A stretch of DNA of 7,849 nt from Candidatus Thorarchaeota archaeon (lineage in GTDB: Archaea; Asgardarchaeota; Thorarchaeia; Thorarchaeales; Thorarchaeaceae), in assembly GCA_020355105.1 (NCBI GenBank), contig CP070658.1:1842595-1850443 (forward strand), given 5' to 3'. Below the pieces are notes generated by a model that was not told the DNA's origin, did not search any database, and was given only the letters and a program-made list of their open reading frames with translations. Made by a program: the position numbers and the translations under genes. Positions 6,086 through 7,849 of this stretch are shown here, one piece after another; position 1 is the first letter of the stretch, and each line of letters opens with the position of its first letter.

Positions 6086-6186
6086 GGAGACGCAAGACCC
6101 GCGTATTCACGTTCGTTAACTTGAGTTTCCTGTTGCTTCAGTCTGCGTCCCTCCCGGCGGAGATCAACAGGTAGCGGGTCTTCTCC
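6086..6186 (+). ncRNA. Candidate structured RNA of about 100 nt (or structured leader)
   Basis: The two ends of this segment pair. GGAG (6086-6089) pairs with CTCC (6183-6186). After a 4-nt bulge, AAGACCCGC (6094-6102) pairs with GCGGGTCTT (6174-6182), giving 13 pairs in total. Inside, CCTGTTG (6129-6135) pairs with CAACAGG (6165-6171), and TCTGCG (6142-6147) with CGGAGA (6158-6163) with one mismatch. The 5' end lies where the TATA box at 6056-6063 would start transcription, and a CT-rich tract follows. I do not recognise a known family: it lacks the features of tRNA, 5S, SRP or RNase P RNA, and C/D boxes. It could instead be the 5' leader of the methyltransferase mRNA, 77 nt downstream. Confidence 0.4.
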
Positions 6187-6263
6187 ATCTTCTTCTGATC
6201 CTCTAAGTCTCATGACAAGCTTCATATCATCGCTGAGTCTGAATCATCAAGAGGTGTGCTAAG

Positions 6264-7043
6264 ATGGACCGCGTAGAGCTCGGCTGGGATGAATTCTGGG
6301 CCGAGGTTTTCCGTGTCAGACACCGTGGGTCGATCCCTGGTATCCAACAGTACGATGAGCTGGTCGTGGACTTCTGCATCCAAGTGCTTGGTCTTGGAAA
6401 AGGCAAATCAGTCTTGGACATAGCCTGTGGCGCAGGTGATCAGAGTCTACTCTTTGCTAAGCGTGGGCTGAGTGTATCGGGCTTTGATCTATCTAGAAGC
6501 CTAATCGAAGTAGCGAAGAAGCGCGCTGGGGAGGCGGGTCTGAAGGTTGACTTCTCACCAGGAGATATGCGTGAGATGGAATTTGAAGAGCGCTTCGAAA
6601 CTGCAGTCCTGCTAAGTCATAGCTTCGGGTTCTTCAACCATGAGGAGAACATGGGGGTTCTGAAAGGCACCCACAAGGCTCTTGTAAAGGGTGGCAGGCT
6701 TCTTCTGGACCTCATGAATCCCTACAATCTTCCGCGTTTCCAGAAGACGTGGACGAAGTTAGAGGGTGGCTATCTCCTGAGCGAACCTCATGTTATTGAT
6801 GCGCCCTCAGGAGTCCTGAGAGGGCGGCCCGCCACTTTCGTCGATACAGAATCAGGAAGAATCGTTCTCATGAATGAGGACGCCCTGTCCAATAATGACA
6901 TCCGCATGTACACAGCTCTTGAAATCACAAGAATGCTGAAAGAAGTCGGGTTCAACAAGACAGAGCTATATGGTCAGAACAAGCTACCTCGGACGCCCTA
7001 CGCGTCAGAATCCGAACGAATGGTTGTCGTAGCCACAAAGTAG
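6264..7043 (+). CDS. Class I SAM-dependent methyltransferase, substrate unknown
   Basis: A 259-residue protein with a Rossmann-fold methyltransferase core. Motif I VLDIACGAGD is at 50-59, the acidic residue ending strand 2 is D75 in GFDLS, SPGDMREM (98-105) matches motif II, and VKGGRLLLDL (141-150) is the post-motif strand. The C-terminal half (about 155-259) is a substrate-side part with TALEITRMLKEVGF, common in small-molecule methyltransferases of the Methyltransf_25/11 kind. The N-terminal helix WDEFWAEVF precedes the core. Nothing identifies the substrate. The ATG is well supported by GAGGTG at 6251-6256, 7 nt upstream. It may be transcribed with the structured segment at 6086-6186 as a roughly 180-nt leader, or from a closer promoter I cannot see. 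No partner gene; EF-2 follows after 145 nt. Confidence 0.85.
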   Translation: MDRVELGWDEFWAEVFRVRHRGSIPGIQQYDELVVDFCIQVLGLGKGKSVLDIACGAGDQSLLFAKRGLSVSGFDLSRSLIEVAKKRAGEAGLKVDFSPGDMREMEFEERFETAVLLSHSFGFFNHEENMGVLKGTHKALVKGGRLLLDLMNPYNLPRFQKTWTKLEGGYLLSEPHVIDAPSGVLRGRPATFVDTESGRIVLMNEDALSNNDIRMYTALEITRMLKEVGFNKTELYGQNKLPRTPYASESERMVVVATK

Positions 7044-7058
7044 AGGTTCCATGACGAT

Positions 7059-7080
7059 AATCTTTTAAGATTCTATAAGC
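7059..7080 (+). promoter_or_regulatory. Probable promoter of the EF-2 leader
   Basis: AATCTT-TT-AAGATT (7059-7072) is a perfect inverted repeat containing TTTTAAG, and CTATAAG follows at 7073-7079. Either is an acceptable archaeal TATA box, with expected start points near 7092 or 7101. Both put the structured element 7095-7161 into the EF-2 mRNA leader. The inverted repeat could alternatively be part of the methyltransferase 3' end. Confidence 0.45.
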
Positions 7081-7094
7081 GTGGTCCGCCAAGC

Positions 7095-7161
7095 CACCGA
7101 GAAGGCCTTCGGTGACCCCAACCGAGTTCTTTCGGAACTTTGACTTGTGGAGTTGGGGTCA
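7095..7161 (+). promoter_or_regulatory. Structured leader element upstream of EF-2
   Basis: Two adjacent helices. CACCGAG (7095-7101) pairs with TTCGGTG (7108-7114) around loop AAGGCC, with one G-T pair. TGACCCCAAC (7113-7122) pairs perfectly over 10 bp with GTTGGGGTCA (7152-7161). The second encloses an inner hairpin AGTTC/GAACT (7125-7129 with 7135-7139). CCGA (7122-7125) and TCGG (7132-7135) offer a competing pairing. The element ends 14 nt before the ribosome binding site. It may regulate EF-2 translation or be a small independent RNA. No known family recognised. Confidence 0.5.
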
Positions 7162-7175
7162 GACTATTTGGAAGT

Positions 7176-7182
7176 AAGGTGA
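7176..7182 (+). promoter_or_regulatory. Ribosome binding site deciding the TTG start of EF-2
   Basis: AAGGTGA is a strong match to the 16S anti-Shine-Dalgarno, 6 nt before the TTG at 7189. An in-frame TGA at 7180-7182 overlaps it, so no earlier start is possible. The only ATG candidate nearby (7231) lies inside the conserved EF-2 N-terminal helix region. Confidence 0.7.
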
Positions 7183-7188
7183 AAACTA

Positions 7189-7849
7189 TTGGTCAAGATA
7201 AAGGACCCAGATGCGATAAAGAGGCTCATCATGTCAGATGATTATGAGCACAAGAGAATCATCTCCATTAGCGCTCACATCGACCATGGGAAGACTACAA
7301 CAACAGATTATCTCATGCGTCGTGCCGGTTTGATGAGCGATGCCGCTGCAGGTCAAGCTCTGATGACAGACAGTGATGATGAGGAACAGGAAAGGGGAAT
7401 CACAATCTTCACTTCAGTCGTGCTGCTGAACTTCGAGGTTGACGGAGAAGAGTATCTGGTACAACTGTCGGATACTCCGGGACACCTTTCATTTACTGGT
7501 GAGGTTTCCCGTGCCCTAAGAGCCAGCGACGGCGCAGTCATTCTTGTTGACGCCCTTGAGGGAGTAATGACTCAGACCGAAACCAACATCCGTCTGGCAG
7601 TGGGTGGAGAAGCCTGCAAGCCAGTACTGTTCGTAAACAAAGTGGACCGGCTTATCAATGAGCTTAAGCTGCCACCTGCAAAGGTCTACGAGCGCATCGA
7701 CATCATCATAGCCAAAGTGAACGAGCTGATCAAGAAGGTAGCCCCCAAGGATTACGCAAAGGAGTGGCGAGTCAGTTTCCAAGACGGTTCCGTAGCAATT
7801 GGGAGTGCCAAGACGGGCTGGGCATTCACAATGAAGACCCTTGAGAAGA
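7189..7849 (+). CDS. Translation elongation factor 2 (aEF-2), 5' part, runs off the window
   Basis: EF-2 drives GTP-dependent translocation on the ribosome. The 220 visible residues cover the N-terminus and most of the G domain: P-loop AHIDHGKTT (29-37), switch I EEQERGITI (65-73), G3 DTPGH (95-99), MTQTET (127-132), NKVDRLINELKL (150-161) and the EF-2-specific EDGSVAFGSA-like block QDGSVAIGSA (198-207). The TTG start yields MVKIKDPDAIKRLI, matching the usual EF-2 opening, and is backed by AAGGTGA at 7176-7182. Odd: G3 continues LSF where nearly all translational GTPases have VDF (or ADY), and RLAVGGEACKPV appears one residue longer than usual. It stands apart from ribosomal protein genes. 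Archaea of some lineages, including Asgard, carry EF-2 paralogues, so this may be either copy; the diphthamide loop is beyond the window. No stop codon is seen. Confidence 0.92.
   Translation, partial: MVKIKDPDAIKRLIMSDDYEHKRIISISAHIDHGKTTTTDYLMRRAGLMSDAAAGQALMTDSDDEEQERGITIFTSVVLLNFEVDGEEYLVQLSDTPGHLSFTGEVSRALRASDGAVILVDALEGVMTQTETNIRLAVGGEACKPVLFVNKVDRLINELKLPPAKVYERIDIIIAKVNELIKKVAPKDYAKEWRVSFQDGSVAIGSAKTGWAFTMKTLEK

Larger units (their letters stand above)
5821..6263. other. Long intergenic region with repeats and a candidate RNA gene
   Basis: 443 bp without a convincing protein gene. Contents in order: a pyrimidine-rich stretch after the tRNA (5821-5834); a 9-bp inverted repeat TCGAATGAC (5890-5898) / GTCATTCGA (6008-6016); two related segments with GTCATT followed by CGATTTTT (5965-5985 and 6008-6021); three copies of TAGGTC (5971, 6061, 6080); the promoter and inverted repeats at 6048-6085; the structured segment 6086-6186; then a CT-rich stretch and the ribosome binding site GAGGTG (6251-6256) of the methyltransferase. 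Base composition before 6060 is more AT-rich than in the flanking genes. Confidence 0.7.

Noticed and set aside
6086..6186. 5S rRNA, tRNA with long variable arm, or C/D guide RNA
   Set aside because: There is no 5S loop C sequence, no T-loop or CCA in the right place, and no RTGATGA box C. The segment keeps only its end pairing and nested stems as support.
1..7849. CRISPR array, insertion sequence, integrase site or phage genes
   Set aside because: No regularly spaced repeats, transposase, integrase or terminal inverted repeats were found. The genes are housekeeping or metabolic in type.

Overview
The window reads as archaeal chromosomal DNA. Pantoate kinase and phosphopantothenate synthetase (the archaea-specific CoA route) sit together, the partial last gene is an archaeal/eukaryotic-type EF-2, Shine-Dalgarno sites are of the GGAGGTGA kind, two genes probably start with TTG, and promoters look like TATA/BRE. 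A stand-alone MglA-like small GTPase with a long disordered N-terminus and a slightly divergent EF-2 would fit an Asgard archaeon (for example Thorarchaeota-like). That placement is inference, not shown by the sequence.

Layout. Bases 1-98 hold an AT-rich promoter with three GTATATAC-type palindromes. Bases 99-2815 are a tight + strand operon: pantoate kinase, 4-phosphopantoate--beta-alanine ligase and ketopantoate reductase. Together they carry ketopantoate to 4'-phosphopantothenate. Bases 2802-4614 are a - strand pair, a class V PLP-dependent enzyme followed by a metallo-beta-lactamase-fold hydrolase, converging on and overlapping the end of panE by 14 nt. A 100-bp divergent promoter region (4615-4714) separates that pair from an MglA-like GTPase (4715-5620, +). 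A CCA-encoding tRNA-Gln(CTG) lies at 5745-5820, preceded by a strong leader hairpin.

Bases 5821-6263 are a 443-bp intergenic region. It contains a TATA box buried in an inverted repeat and, one TATA-to-start distance downstream, a segment (6086-6186) whose two ends pair over 13 bp. I read this as a candidate undescribed structured RNA, or a structured leader of the downstream class I SAM-dependent methyltransferase (6264-7043, +). A second structured leader (7095-7161, with a 10-bp perfect stem) precedes EF-2, which starts at a TTG at 7189 and runs off the right end.

The best-supported biology is the CoA operon, the tRNA, the GTPase and EF-2. The most novel-looking parts are the 6048-6186 promoter/RNA unit, the EF-2 leader, the altered G3 motif of EF-2, and the N-terminal extension of the GTPase. 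The PLP enzyme, MBL hydrolase and methyltransferase are recognised only to fold or family level.
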